From Phycisphaerae bacterium (GTDB lineage: Bacteria > Planctomycetota > Phycisphaerae > Phycisphaerales > Phycisphaeraceae): a DNA stretch of 39,446 nt. The stretch spans positions 1-39,446 of the forward strand of contig JAUHYI010000043.1 in the NCBI GenBank assembly GCA_030426385.1, in the 5' to 3' direction. The notes below the pieces were generated by a model. It worked only from the letters and a program-made list of their open reading frames with translations, was not told the DNA's origin and did no database searches. A program made the translations under genes and the position numbers. Below, piece by piece: positions 24,121 to 33,253 of the stretch; the stretch's first letter is position 1, and each line of letters starts with the position of its first letter.

Positions 24121-25053
24121 TCAATATCCCTTAGTGAAGTCTGCTTCTATATTTATGGCTGATGTCTCGGAAATATACACATCCGTACGCAAGGTCTGCA
24201 GCAATGATTCGGGCAACTTCGGCGTCACCGGGCCATGGGTGACCAAACGTGTGATCAAACGTTGCCAACTGGACTGGGTTCCCTGGATTGTCAGGGCATG
24301 CCGACTGATGCGATGTCGCGCGGCAATGACCTCCGCCGGGCCGATGGTCACCGCCTTGGGAGGCACCGCCGCCAGATCGCCGCTCATGCCGAAACTGCCA
24401 TGCAGGGAATTCTGCGCCAAAGTGAACGGACTAAGGGTCACGATGCGCGTCCCCATCTGTTTCCACTCATCCAACGGCGCATCAAACTCCGGCGCATCAG
24501 GCTCGATGAAAGCCAGGTGCCCGGTCCAGCCCGGCCCCACATAAATCACCTCCGCCCCACCCAGGTCTTCAATCATTCGGCCATAGCTGGAAACCGTCGC
24601 ATCGGTCGGCCCGAGAAATTGTTCTTCCGACGGACGCAAGTCGGCCTCGATGTTTTGCCAGAGATAGCTTTTCATCGCATGCACAAAACCCAGATGCCAG
24701 GTATCCGGCGCGATTCGGCCATCCTCATCGGCATACTCGTCCATCGCAAACGCCCACATGCCGCGACAGTCCACACGAAGTTCGTTAATCAACCGCGCTA
24801 ATTGGCGGTAGCCCGGATTAGGATTGGGAAGGATCATCACCACTCGCCGACCCTCATCCGCCGCCCGCTTGATACGCCCGAGCATGTCCGCAATGCCCAG
24901 CATGGCCATATCCGCATCCGGCATCACCTTAATGCGATAGTCCGGATTGGGATGCTGTTCAATTTCATCGCGCGTGATGCGTCGACAACGTTCGATGACC
25001 TCCTTGTCACGAAAAGGCACGTGCAATGATGGAGCGTAGGAGAATGCAGTCAT
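24121..25053 (-). CDS. NagB-like glucosamine-6-phosphate deaminase/isomerase homologue
   Basis: A 310-residue protein of the NagB/6-phosphogluconolactonase superfamily. D105 lies in FAMDEYAD, matching the NagB FxMDEY motif whose Asp starts catalysis. GPGWTGHLAFIEP matches the NagB GxGxDGHIAFNEP loop and keeps H179 and E184, but the Asp before Gly-His is T177. AVPPKAVTIGPAEVIAARH matches the later substrate-binding segment. Loss of that Asp makes standard deaminase activity uncertain; a different sugar-phosphate isomerisation is possible. It is 41 bases downstream of the GntR regulator on the same strand, so it may be co-transcribed with it. It would link amino sugars released by the hydrolases to central metabolism. 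Confidence 0.75.
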   Translation of the reverse strand: MTAFSYAPSLHVPFRDKEVIERCRRITRDEIEQHPNPDYRIKVMPDADMAMLGIADMLGRIKRAADEGRRVVMILPNPNPGYRQLARLINELRVDCRGMWAFAMDEYADEDGRIAPDTWHLGFVHAMKSYLWQNIEADLRPSEEQFLGPTDATVSSYGRMIEDLGGAEVIYVGPGWTGHLAFIEPDAPEFDAPLDEWKQMGTRIVTLSPFTLAQNSLHGSFGMSGDLAAVPPKAVTIGPAEVIAARHRISRHALTIQGTQSSWQRLITRLVTHGPVTPKLPESLLQTLRTDVYISETSAINIEADFTKGY

Positions 25054-25094
25054 AAAAAAATACTCAATTAATGGTTTCTAAAAAAAGCGACGCG

Positions 25095-25844
25095 TCATGC
25101 CGACCCGCCAAAGGATGCCCGACAAGTCGCAGCCAGATGAAACGTTCGGCCGTGGTAATACGTGACAAACAATCCCGCAGGCGTTCCGCCGTTATCCACG
25201 ATAATTTCCCGGGTTTTCAGCAAAGCCGTGCGTGGCTTCAAAGCCAGAATACGCGCTTGCGTCGCTGAAGCATTGATCGCTTCGATCTGTTGATGCAAGT
25301 GCGACGGCGTGAACGATTGCACCTGCGCCCAGTGTTGCGAAAACGCCACTGTTTCGAGATCCGCCAGATCAAGTTGATCGCAAAAGTCCTCAGGAATAAA
25401 TAAATCGTCATAAGCCACAGGCGTACCACCAAGCAGATCCAGTCGGCGCGCGTGCATCACCCGGTCATCGGGCGATAGATCTAAAAGCTGCGCCACCTTC
25501 TGCCCGGCACGTCGACGAGCCAATCGCAATACCTGACGCGTTAACTCCGGCGCGTGCTGACTGATGCTTTGACTAAAACCAACTTGCAAAAGTGGAATCC
25601 GGCGCGTCGGCCGATCGTTGATGAATGAACCACTACCCTGCCGCCGATAGATCAGACGTTCCTCGGTAAGAATTTGCAACGCCCGACGAATGGTGATGCG
25701 TGAGACGTCATATTCATGACACATCGCTTCCTCGGTTGGCAGCTGCTCGCCCGGTTCGAGTTGGCCCGCAAGAATCCGATCGCGCAACGCTGAGGCCACC
25801 CGGCCGTAGGACGTTTGAGATTGAGCCGTCGTTGCTTGCGTCAT
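25095..25844 (-). CDS. GntR-family (HutC/UTRA) transcriptional regulator
   Basis: A 249-residue regulator. The winged-helix domain spans residues 12-80 (VASALRDRILAGQLEPGEQL, then YDVSRITIRRALQILTEERL, then QGSGSFI). The UTRA effector domain follows (residues ~90-245), with PVAYDDLFIPEDFCDQL and the closing LLKTREIIVDNGGTPAGLFV. This HutC subgroup often senses sugar phosphates such as GlcNAc-6-P, which fits the NagB-like gene next to it. It is divergent from the ceramidase-like gene across a 186-base AT-rich region holding a candidate operator at 25918-25933. Confidence 0.9.
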   Translation of the reverse strand: MTQATTAQSQTSYGRVASALRDRILAGQLEPGEQLPTEEAMCHEYDVSRITIRRALQILTEERLIYRRQGSGSFINDRPTRRIPLLQVGFSQSISQHAPELTRQVLRLARRRAGQKVAQLLDLSPDDRVMHARRLDLLGGTPVAYDDLFIPEDFCDQLDLADLETVAFSQHWAQVQSFTPSHLHQQIEAINASATQARILALKPRTALLKTREIIVDNGGTPAGLFVTYYHGRTFHLAATCRASFGGSA

Positions 25845-25917
25845 ATCGGAAACCCCATATATAGATCAAAAACCACAATTCATTATATCAAATTACAACA
25901 ACAACCGTTAAAATCCT

Positions 25918-25933
25918 AATATACTCGTATATT
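25918..25933. promoter_or_regulatory. Candidate GntR-type operator
   Basis: AATATACTCGTATATT is a near-perfect palindrome (AATATAC, two bases, GTATATT) in the region shared by the divergent GntR and ceramidase-like genes. Size and form fit a HutC/GntR operator, but this is from symmetry alone. Confidence 0.5.
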
Positions 25934-25985
25934 TAAACACAATTCTACGATTATCCGCCCTGATTATCAATAATTTTTCAATATT

Positions 25986-25994
25986 TGTTATAAT
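25986..25994 (+). promoter_or_regulatory. Extended -10 promoter for the ceramidase-like gene
   Basis: TGTTATAAT combines a TGn extension with a perfect TATAAT (25989-25994), 37 bases before the ATG at 26031. No good -35 hexamer is seen at standard spacing, as expected for extended -10 promoters. Confidence 0.5.
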
Positions 25995-26030
25995 GATTTT
26001 TTAATTTTTGTTTTACCAAGGATTGCCGCC

Positions 26031-27401
26031 ATGTCCGTAAAAATCTGTGCCGGCGCCGCGTCGGCCGATTGGACGCCTAGCCATTCGTGTCATTTGGCCG
26101 GCTACCCCCATGTCGATCGACACAGCCTCGGCACCCATGACCCGCTGCTCGCTACCGCCCTGTACATGGACGATGGCACCAATGCGGTCATGCTCATTGC
26201 GATCGATATCCTCTTTGTCACCCATGCCATGGTGCGCCAAATCCGCGAACGCCTGACGCGCAAGCACGCGTTGAACCTGTCGCCCGATCACATTCTGATC
26301 GCCGCAACGCACACGCACTCCGGACCTGCGGTTGTCGAGGCGTATCCCAATCCGCAACGCCCTTCGCCACCCACGGTCGAGCCAGCCATCCTTGAACGTT
26401 GCATGGATGCCGCGGTGCAAGTGGCATGCGATGCTCATGCCGCTCGCGTTGATGCCGAATTGGCGTGCGTGGTCGGCGATGCTTCTGGCGTCGGTACCAA
26501 TCGTCGTCGCCCCGACGGACCGAACAATCCGGCCGCACCGCTGTTGATCGCCAGACGCATCGATGACCACCTTCCTATCGCGGCGATGGGAATCTGTCAT
26601 ATGCACCCCACTGTGTTGCATGAAGATTCAAAACTATTCAGTGGCGACTTCCCAGCTTATGCCCGGCGATATCTCCAGACCCACTGGCTTGGCGAACAAA
26701 CGCCGATGTTGTATTTCACCGGTGCTGCAGGCAATCAAAGCCCGCGTCACGTCACTCGGGCCAACACGTTCGACGAAGCGCAACGACTGGGCGAGATGTT
26801 AGGCCGACGTTGGCTTGACGCCATTGAAGCCCGAGAACTGCCATGGCAAACATCGTGGCCAATCGATTGCCGCACCACCACAGTCACGCTACCTCCGCGC
26901 CGACTGCCGACCTTGAGCGAAGCCACACAAAAGATGGCGGCTGCGCTCGAACAACTCAACACATGGCGAGAACAAGGCGCACCCCGTGCGAAAATTCGCA
27001 CCGCCGAGGTCGATTGGTTCGGCACCGAGCGCACCGTTACGGCCGTGAAAGCGGCAGCGGCGGGACTGGTCGATCAGGCCGTGGCCGAGCGTAGTCCCAC
27101 GGAAATACAATTGATGACGATCGGCCCCTGGTCGTTTGTCGCCTGGCCGGGCGAGGTGTTTGTCGAGTTCGCCCTGGCGGTTCGCGCCCTGCACCCCGAA
27201 GCCCACGTGATCACCTATGCTAATGGCGAAAATCTCGGCTATCTTGTCACCGCCGAGGCCGTGGCCCAAGGCGGATACGAAGCATCGCACGCACTGTTTG
27301 CCAGCCCCGAAAGTGGTGATACCCTAGTGCTGGCCACACTCGAACAACTCGAAGCCAATGCACAACAGCCCTCGGCCCAAACCAAGCCCGCTGGCCGTTA
27401 A
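26031..27401 (+). CDS. Neutral/alkaline ceramidase-like hydrolase (PF04734-type N-terminal domain)
   Basis: A 456-residue protein resembling the N-terminal catalytic domain of neutral ceramidases, zinc amidases that cleave N-acyl bonds. Family-like motifs: GAASADWTP at the start, then LIAATHTHSGP (zinc-binding His in TH-x-H and the catalytic-region GP), CHMHPTVL, then FTGAAGNQSPRH, and GPWSFVAWPGEVFVEFA. No signal peptide is visible, unlike classical ceramidases. Start has AAGGA upstream. Planctomycetes carry many such proteins of unknown substrate; ceramidase activity should not be assumed. It is divergent from the GntR gene, with an extended -10 promoter. The GH2 gene follows after an (AAC)15 repeat. 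Confidence 0.75.
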   Translation: MSVKICAGAASADWTPSHSCHLAGYPHVDRHSLGTHDPLLATALYMDDGTNAVMLIAIDILFVTHAMVRQIRERLTRKHALNLSPDHILIAATHTHSGPAVVEAYPNPQRPSPPTVEPAILERCMDAAVQVACDAHAARVDAELACVVGDASGVGTNRRRPDGPNNPAAPLLIARRIDDHLPIAAMGICHMHPTVLHEDSKLFSGDFPAYARRYLQTHWLGEQTPMLYFTGAAGNQSPRHVTRANTFDEAQRLGEMLGRRWLDAIEARELPWQTSWPIDCRTTTVTLPPRRLPTLSEATQKMAAALEQLNTWREQGAPRAKIRTAEVDWFGTERTVTAVKAAAAGLVDQAVAERSPTEIQLMTIGPWSFVAWPGEVFVEFALAVRALHPEAHVITYANGENLGYLVTAEAVAQGGYEASHALFASPESGDTLVLATLEQLEANAQQPSAQTKPAGR

Positions 27402-27429
27402 GTGAACCATGCCCGTTTCACCCCACGCC

Positions 27430-27476
<47 letters not shown>

Positions 27477-27517
27477 TAATCCAATCCAATTCAACGCCAT
27501 ACACCGATCGTAAAAAC

Positions 27518-29953
27518 ATGACGCCACCCAATTCGAATACGCTGACCTCACCCGTATCTATCGTACTCTGCGACCCACATGCCCAATCCCTGGAACTATG
27601 GCTACCACAACCGATCGAACATGATCCGGCGGCCAGCGAACTGTGGATCGAATCGCTCGATCACCAAACACGTCAAGCCGTCGGCCCGCTCACAATGATC
27701 GGCACCGACCGCTTGCGATTTCAATGGCCCGAAGCGCTGCCTCGGCAATGGTGGGATGTGAACGCGCCCGCGTTGTATCGCATCACCGGCCAACTCCGTC
27801 AGCTTGGCCACAACAATCACACCGTACCCATCGACATCAACTTCGGCCTGCGCTGGTGGTCGACGGATGATGAACAAATCACCCTGAACGGCCAACCGTT
27901 TTACGTGCGCGGTTTTATCCGTGGCATCATCGCGCACGATCATCCCAATCTCACGGGATTGTCCGACGAACAAGCCGACGAGAAAAACATTCGCGCCGCA
28001 AAATCATTCGGCTTCAACTTTGTTCGATGGCATTCGACCGTGCCCAGCGAAAGCTACCTCAATGCCGCCGACCGGCTGGGACTGGCGGTGCAAGTAGAGC
28101 TTGGCTTCGAATACCACCAAGGCGAGTTTCGTTTTGATCATGAACAGTGGGAGCAAACCATTCGCCGCGTGAGTCGTCACCCCTCGGTGGCGATCTATTG
28201 CCTGGGCAATGAAATCCGCGAAGCAGGCAAATACCCTGAAATTCAAGCATTAATTGAACGCGCCCGGCAATGGGACGCGTCGCCACTGGTCATGGATAAC
28301 TGCGGCTGGGGTCAGCCGGATCGCCCGGGCCCGGATGTATATTCGCAGCATGTGTCTTACTTTTTTCCGTATGGCGAACACACGGATATGTTCGATCGCA
28401 TTCAAGGTTTCGATCTCGAAGGCTTCTGCCAGACGCCACCTCCGGCACCGGGCGAACCGGGCAGTGTGGAAAAACCACTTCGCCCCGTGATGGCCCATGA
28501 AGTATGCCACTACATTGCCATGCGCGATCTGGATCAACTCGAACGCAAATGGGAAAAATGGAAACAAGAAAGCGATTTCGATATCGATGCCGATCCCGAC
28601 CACCCCGCCGCGAACTTGCCCGTGTGGGTCGAAAGACTGCGCAAGCTTTATCGCGCCAAAGGCCTCGAACAGGATGAACCGCAATTACGCCATGCGTCGG
28701 AACAATTCCAGGAGCTCGCGCATCGCCATGTGCTTGAATCAATTCGGCTAAGCCCTGCCCTGCGTGGTTACCAGATGTTGCAATTTTCTAATTGTTGGAA
28801 ATTTGAAAACAGCAACGGCCTGGTCGATGCATTCGATGATCCAATCCATTGGCAAGCGGATGATTTTGCTCGCTTCAATGCGGACACGGTCTTGCTTGCG
28901 CGCCTTGGCCACGAGCGCAGCTTTGCCGCAGGTTCATCCTTGCGCGTGCCTGCCTATCTGTCGCATTTTGGCAAACATGCCATGACCGATGCGACGCTGC
29001 ATGCCACCTTGACCGCTCAAGGACGTTCGCTGGCACAGGTGCAACTTGGGCCGTTCAAGTCGCTGGAGATCGGACAATTGCATGAACTGGGCGAAGTCGC
29101 GCTGGACATTCCTGCGGCTATCGATTCAACCCTGGGCCAACTCACATTAACGCTTGAAAGCGAATCAGGCACGATTGAAAACCATTGGCACGTGTGGCTT
29201 TTGAGTGGGAAAAACAAGCCTAAAACCAGCCCTGCAACGGCTGATCCGCGAATCGTTCGTGAGTTAACGCCTAACGTCATCACTGACATTGCCGCGGGCG
29301 AACATCGACTGCATCTATATAAACCAGACTATCTTTTCGATCCTGAACAACCGCGTCCAGCGCTGGATTTTGCAGGCCGACGCGAGTTGATGAAAGCGGT
29401 GATCTGGGATCGAGGCGATAACCTCGGCGCTATCGTGCGCGATCATCCTGCCCTGAGCCAACTCCCGCACGAAGGTGTAGCCGATTGGCAATTCGCCCCC
29501 CTGTTTCATCACGGAGCCAAGATCAACCTTGATGATTTTCCGGTGCAGATCGATCCCATCGTGCAAGGTGTTGATCGTCCGATTCGCGATCGCATGGAAG
29601 TTAAAAAGATGGGCAAGAAAGATTTCGATCCGACACATACTTGTCGCCGTTGGGGTTGGTTGTTCGAATTAGCAATCGGTGAGAACGGCGGACGGCTGCT
29701 GGTGTGTGGCCTGAATGTCGACGCGCCAAGTCTGGTCGGGTCGCATGTGCTCGATCAACTATTACGTTATCTCGATGATCCCAACGGAACGCCGTCTGCT
29801 CACGTTGATCCGAACACGCTGACGACCTACATGAAAGAGCAAGGCCAAGCCCAACCGCATCAGGAACCGCCGATGACCGAATACTGGCTGCGCGACCGCG
29901 ACCCAGTGGAGACCATCCTGTTCTGGCAAGAGCTGGGCATCACCCTGCGTTAG
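27518..29953 (+). CDS. Glycoside hydrolase family 2-type enzyme
   Basis: An 811-residue protein of the GH2 clan. An N-terminal beta-domain (residues ~1-120) leads into the TIM barrel: INLNGQPFYVRG-like segment (ITLNGQPFYVRGFIRG), then AAKSFGFNFVRWHSTVPSES, then SRHPSVAIYCLGNEIRE with E232 as the acid/base after Asn. VMAHEVCHY gives E328 as candidate nucleophile. A beta-rich region and a C-terminal domain follow (residues ~470-811). No signal peptide is visible, so it may act in the cytoplasm on imported oligosaccharides. GH2 includes galactosidases, mannosidases and glucuronidases; the exact activity cannot be read. It follows the ceramidase-like gene and is probably co-regulated. Confidence 0.82.
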   Translation: MTPPNSNTLTSPVSIVLCDPHAQSLELWLPQPIEHDPAASELWIESLDHQTRQAVGPLTMIGTDRLRFQWPEALPRQWWDVNAPALYRITGQLRQLGHNNHTVPIDINFGLRWWSTDDEQITLNGQPFYVRGFIRGIIAHDHPNLTGLSDEQADEKNIRAAKSFGFNFVRWHSTVPSESYLNAADRLGLAVQVELGFEYHQGEFRFDHEQWEQTIRRVSRHPSVAIYCLGNEIREAGKYPEIQALIERARQWDASPLVMDNCGWGQPDRPGPDVYSQHVSYFFPYGEHTDMFDRIQGFDLEGFCQTPPPAPGEPGSVEKPLRPVMAHEVCHYIAMRDLDQLERKWEKWKQESDFDIDADPDHPAANLPVWVERLRKLYRAKGLEQDEPQLRHASEQFQELAHRHVLESIRLSPALRGYQMLQFSNCWKFENSNGLVDAFDDPIHWQADDFARFNADTVLLARLGHERSFAAGSSLRVPAYLSHFGKHAMTDATLHATLTAQGRSLAQVQLGPFKSLEIGQLHELGEVALDIPAAIDSTLGQLTLTLESESGTIENHWHVWLLSGKNKPKTSPATADPRIVRELTPNVITDIAAGEHRLHLYKPDYLFDPEQPRPALDFAGRRELMKAVIWDRGDNLGAIVRDHPALSQLPHEGVADWQFAPLFHHGAKINLDDFPVQIDPIVQGVDRPIRDRMEVKKMGKKDFDPTHTCRRWGWLFELAIGENGGRLLVCGLNVDAPSLVGSHVLDQLLRYLDDPNGTPSAHVDPNTLTTYMKEQGQAQPHQEPPMTEYWLRDRDPVETILFWQELGITLR

Positions 29954-30082
29954 TGTCACTGGCACGATGAATGGCCAAACGGCTGTTGCGAGAATCTCTG
30001 ATCCGTAGTGACGAAGCGCGTGATACCAAGCCCACGAGAACACGCGCGTGGTTATCGTGATTATCGTGGTTATGGTTATAGA

Positions 30083-30178
30083 GTTAGCTGCCGCAATTTA
30101 TGGGGGCCTGATTCGAGGAATCACACAGGCCCTCGCCACCATTAATAACGGCGGCTAACGCACAATTTCTAAGTGGGA
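30083..30178. repeat. Degraded repeat B (copy 3)
   Basis: GTTAGCTGCC at one end and GGCGGCTAACGCACAATTTC at the other, with an inner hairpin GGGCCTGATTC ... CAGGCCC. Outer ends match repeat B of 6204 and 16031; the inside differs. Confidence 0.6.
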
Positions 30179-30232
30179 GGCGTGTTCGCGCGTCTTGCAC
30201 CAGGTGTGGCCGCCTTATAACCCGGATAGACG

Positions 30233-30277
30233 GTTCAAACGGCCAAACCAGAGCACCAAAAGCGTGGAGATTAATCA
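30233..30277 (-). repeat. Diverged repeat A (copy 3)
   Basis: Read on the minus strand: GATTAATCTCCACGCTTTTG, then GTGCTCTGGTTTGGCCGTTT. It matches repeat A at 10543 and 15946 with several changes and lacks the second palindrome half. It lies about 55 bases from repeat B, as at 15946-16132. Confidence 0.6.
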
Positions 30278-30717
30278 TGCCAATTACTCCAAACCACCCA
30301 ATTTAGGTCTTGCGGGGGCCTATTTATCCACCTATACTTTTATTCTTCACAGGATGTGACAGGCGAGCGAGAAAGGCACGCAAACCATTTATAGTGCTGG
30401 TATTTGGGCACTTGGTTTGGGTACGCAAAGCGTAAGTATGGTCATTGGATCTTCTGCGTGCCCGATTCATGGAGGGGTGTAAAACCTGGATATTTTGGCA
30501 AGAGGCAGAAGGCTTGATTGCCAGCGTTCGTGGAAATGGCCAACGGTTGTCCGCTTGGCCATTCACCGACCCACGATTAAGCCGAGCGTGGAAGCTTTTC
30601 GGGCGAAGCCATGAAGCCGTGAAGCCGTGCCATGAAACTGTTGCAAGTTGATTTGCAGCATAAAAATTGTTTGAAAAGATTTGAAAAGATTTGAGGAAAA
30701 GGAGCAAAGGAATCACG

Positions 30718-31506
30718 ATGAAAAAACTGAACGCTATCAAAAACACAAAGGTCGCCAAGACCAAGATCGCCAACACAAAAATTGCCAAGACTACGCTCGC
30801 CAAGACCCTGGCCATTGGTGCCGCCGCGACGGCAGTAGGCGCCACACCCGCAGCCCAGGAAGCGGCCGCCGCGGTGGTCCCCCCGTCATCACTCAATGTC
30901 GGCGACAAGTACCACTTCGTCTTCGTCAGCTCGACCAAAGGCCCTGCCACATCAACCGACATCACCACGTATGACGCCTTTTTAACCAACCTCGCAGCCA
31001 CCGCAGGTTTGAGCACCATCGAAGGCCAGGACGTCACATGGCGAATTCTCGGAACGACCTCATCCGTTAATGCGATTGACCGGTTCAACCCCACCGCGCC
31101 AGTCTTTGAACTCAACGGCGACAAGATCGCGGACAACGGTACAGATCTCTGGGACGGCACGATCGACAACCCGCTCGATACGAGCGAAACCGGCGCAGGT
31201 GTTGGCGCTATCGATGTCTTTACCGGAACAAGTTCCAGCGGTAATGACAACGCCAAACCGCTTGGTTTCAACGGCGGCTCAGGCTTAATGAAGATGGGTA
31301 GAACCAACTTATCCACGACAGGGTGGGTGGACAACTCAAATATCGCACAAGCCGCATCAGGCAACCGTTCGTATTACGCCTTCTCCAGCGAACTGACAGT
31401 TGGCGGCATTCCTGAACCGGCCTCCGCGGTCGGCCTGATCGGTGGACTGACCGCGATGCTTGGCCGTCGCTTCGGTCGTCGTTTCGGTCGTGGCCGTCAG
31501 GCGTGA
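30718..31506 (+). CDS. PEP-CTERM sorting-domain protein with a repetitive N-terminus
   Basis: A 262-residue exported protein. The ATG at 30718 has AAAGG 7 bases upstream. The N-terminus contains pentapeptide-like repeats (NTKVAKTKIANTKIAKTTLA) before a hydrophobic segment (TLAIGAAATAVGA) and likely cleavage near QEAAAA. The body matches a planctomycete PEP-CTERM type (DKYHFVFVSSTKG, TYDAFLTNLAA, DKIADNGTDLWDGTI). The C-terminus has GGIPEPASAVGLIGGLTAML then an Arg/Phe repeat (GRRFGRRFGRGRQA). The minus-strand ORF across this gene is a shadow. A terminator-like structure follows at 31583-31651. Confidence 0.85.
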   Translation: MKKLNAIKNTKVAKTKIANTKIAKTTLAKTLAIGAAATAVGATPAAQEAAAAVVPPSSLNVGDKYHFVFVSSTKGPATSTDITTYDAFLTNLAATAGLSTIEGQDVTWRILGTTSSVNAIDRFNPTAPVFELNGDKIADNGTDLWDGTIDNPLDTSETGAGVGAIDVFTGTSSSGNDNAKPLGFNGGSGLMKMGRTNLSTTGWVDNSNIAQAASGNRSYYAFSSELTVGGIPEPASAVGLIGGLTAMLGRRFGRRFGRGRQA

Positions 31507-31582
31507 TACACGTCTGGGCTTCAGGCCGCGTTTCGTGTTTCGTGTTTCGTGTTACAGCATTCAATCGGTGGACCACCCCGCG

Positions 31583-31651
31583 CCGCCAGGCCTTACCCTC
31601 ACCGCCAACGGCATCGAGCCACGCGATGACGGCAAGACCTGGCGGTTTTTT
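31583..31651 (+). terminator. Probable terminator of the PEP-CTERM gene
   Basis: CCGCCAGGCCTT (31583-31594) pairs with AAGACCTGGCGG (31634-31645) with one mismatch, enclosing a smaller hairpin (CATCG/CGATG). TTTTTTCATTTTT follows. It lies about 80 bases past the stop at 31506. Confidence 0.55.
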
Positions 31652-31722
31652 CATTTTTCAATCGGCGCTCATAACCCTCCCACCACCATCGCAACCGACG
31701 GCCTTGAACTGACGATCAAACA

Positions 31723-31763
31723 TAGCCCCCCCCACACTCACCCCCACACCAACGTCCCACACC
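31723..31763. repeat. C-rich tract directly upstream of the GNAT start
   Basis: CCCCCCCCACACTCACCCCC and following C/A-rich bases run almost to the ATG at 31764. No ribosome binding site is visible there, so the gene may rely on another initiation mode or start elsewhere. Confidence 0.6.
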
Positions 31764-32761
<998 letters not shown>

Positions 32762-32887
32762 CAAAATGATCAATCAGATCATGACGGCGTAGTTTATCAG
32801 CCAAACGTGTGATGGCAAACGAACATCGGATGAGCCAAGCGTGAGCAGGTCCGTCTGAATCATGGGACTGCTTTTGTTTCAGCGCAT

Positions 32888-32960
32888 CCCCTCCCCCCCC
32901 CACCACCCCACCCCACCCCACCCCACCCCACCACCACACATTCCCCACCCCATCCCCATC
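32888..32960. repeat. C-rich intergenic tract
   Basis: CCCCTCCCCCCCCC then repeated CACCC units (ACCCCACCCCACCCCACCCC), then CACATTCCCC. It is roughly inverted relative to the G-rich tract at 33163-33228, with repeat C between them. Confidence 0.7.
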
Positions 32961-32965
32961 CGCAC

Positions 32966-33064
32966 GTTTAGCGGGAGACGCGCAGCGTCCCACGTTTGGC
33001 CTTGTGCATGCGTGCCCACACGCCCACATGCACCCGCGAGTAGTTGCGCGTCTCCCGCTAAACG
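32966..33064. repeat. Palindromic repeat family C (full copy)
   Basis: GTTTAGCGGGAGACGCGCAG at the left and GCGCGTCTCCCGCTAAAC at the right form inverted arms of 16-18 bases around a central part. A left arm alone is at 16170-16198. The element lies between the tRNA and bamD. Confidence 0.75.
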
Positions 33065-33162
33065 CGGTGAAACGTCAGGCAATCTGATGCTGACATGGGA
33101 CGTTTGTGGAGGAACATAATAAGGAGTGTGGAAGATGCGAGCAGAATACGCGAGTGATGCGG

Positions 33163-33228
33163 GGGAATGTGGGGGGGATGTGGGGGGGGATGTGGGGGGG
33201 ATGTGGGGGGGTGGGGAATTGATGCGGG
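33163..33228 (+). promoter_or_regulatory. G-rich tract upstream of bamD (G-quadruplex motif)
   Basis: On the coding strand four or more runs of 6-8 G are spaced by ATGT (for example GGGGGGATGTGGGGGG). It ends 26 bases before the bamD start at 33254, so it is probably in the leader of the bamD-lptE mRNA or at its promoter. Such runs meet the standard quadruplex pattern; a regulatory role is inference. Confidence 0.55.
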
Positions 33229-33253
33229 GGGTCAGGGGACGTATCATCGGGAT

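Larger units (their letters stand above)
29954..30717. other. Long intergenic region with repeats B and A
   Basis: It holds a degraded repeat B (30083-30178), an inverted repeat A (30233-30277), and a long stretch (30280-30717) with no convincing gene. Direct repeats (GAAGCC(A/G)TGAAGCCGTG near 30608) and tandem TTGAAAAGAT (30671-30691) occur near the start of the next gene. Confidence 0.45.

Noticed and set aside
30324-31364. 346-residue minus-strand ORF across the PEP-CTERM gene
   Set aside because: It is antisense to a gene with a signal peptide, ribosome site and PEP-CTERM ending; its translation has no recognisable domain.
33167-33253. Longer bamD start within the G-rich tract
   Set aside because: It adds a Gly-rich segment encoded by the G-run tract ahead of a normal signal sequence beginning at 33254.
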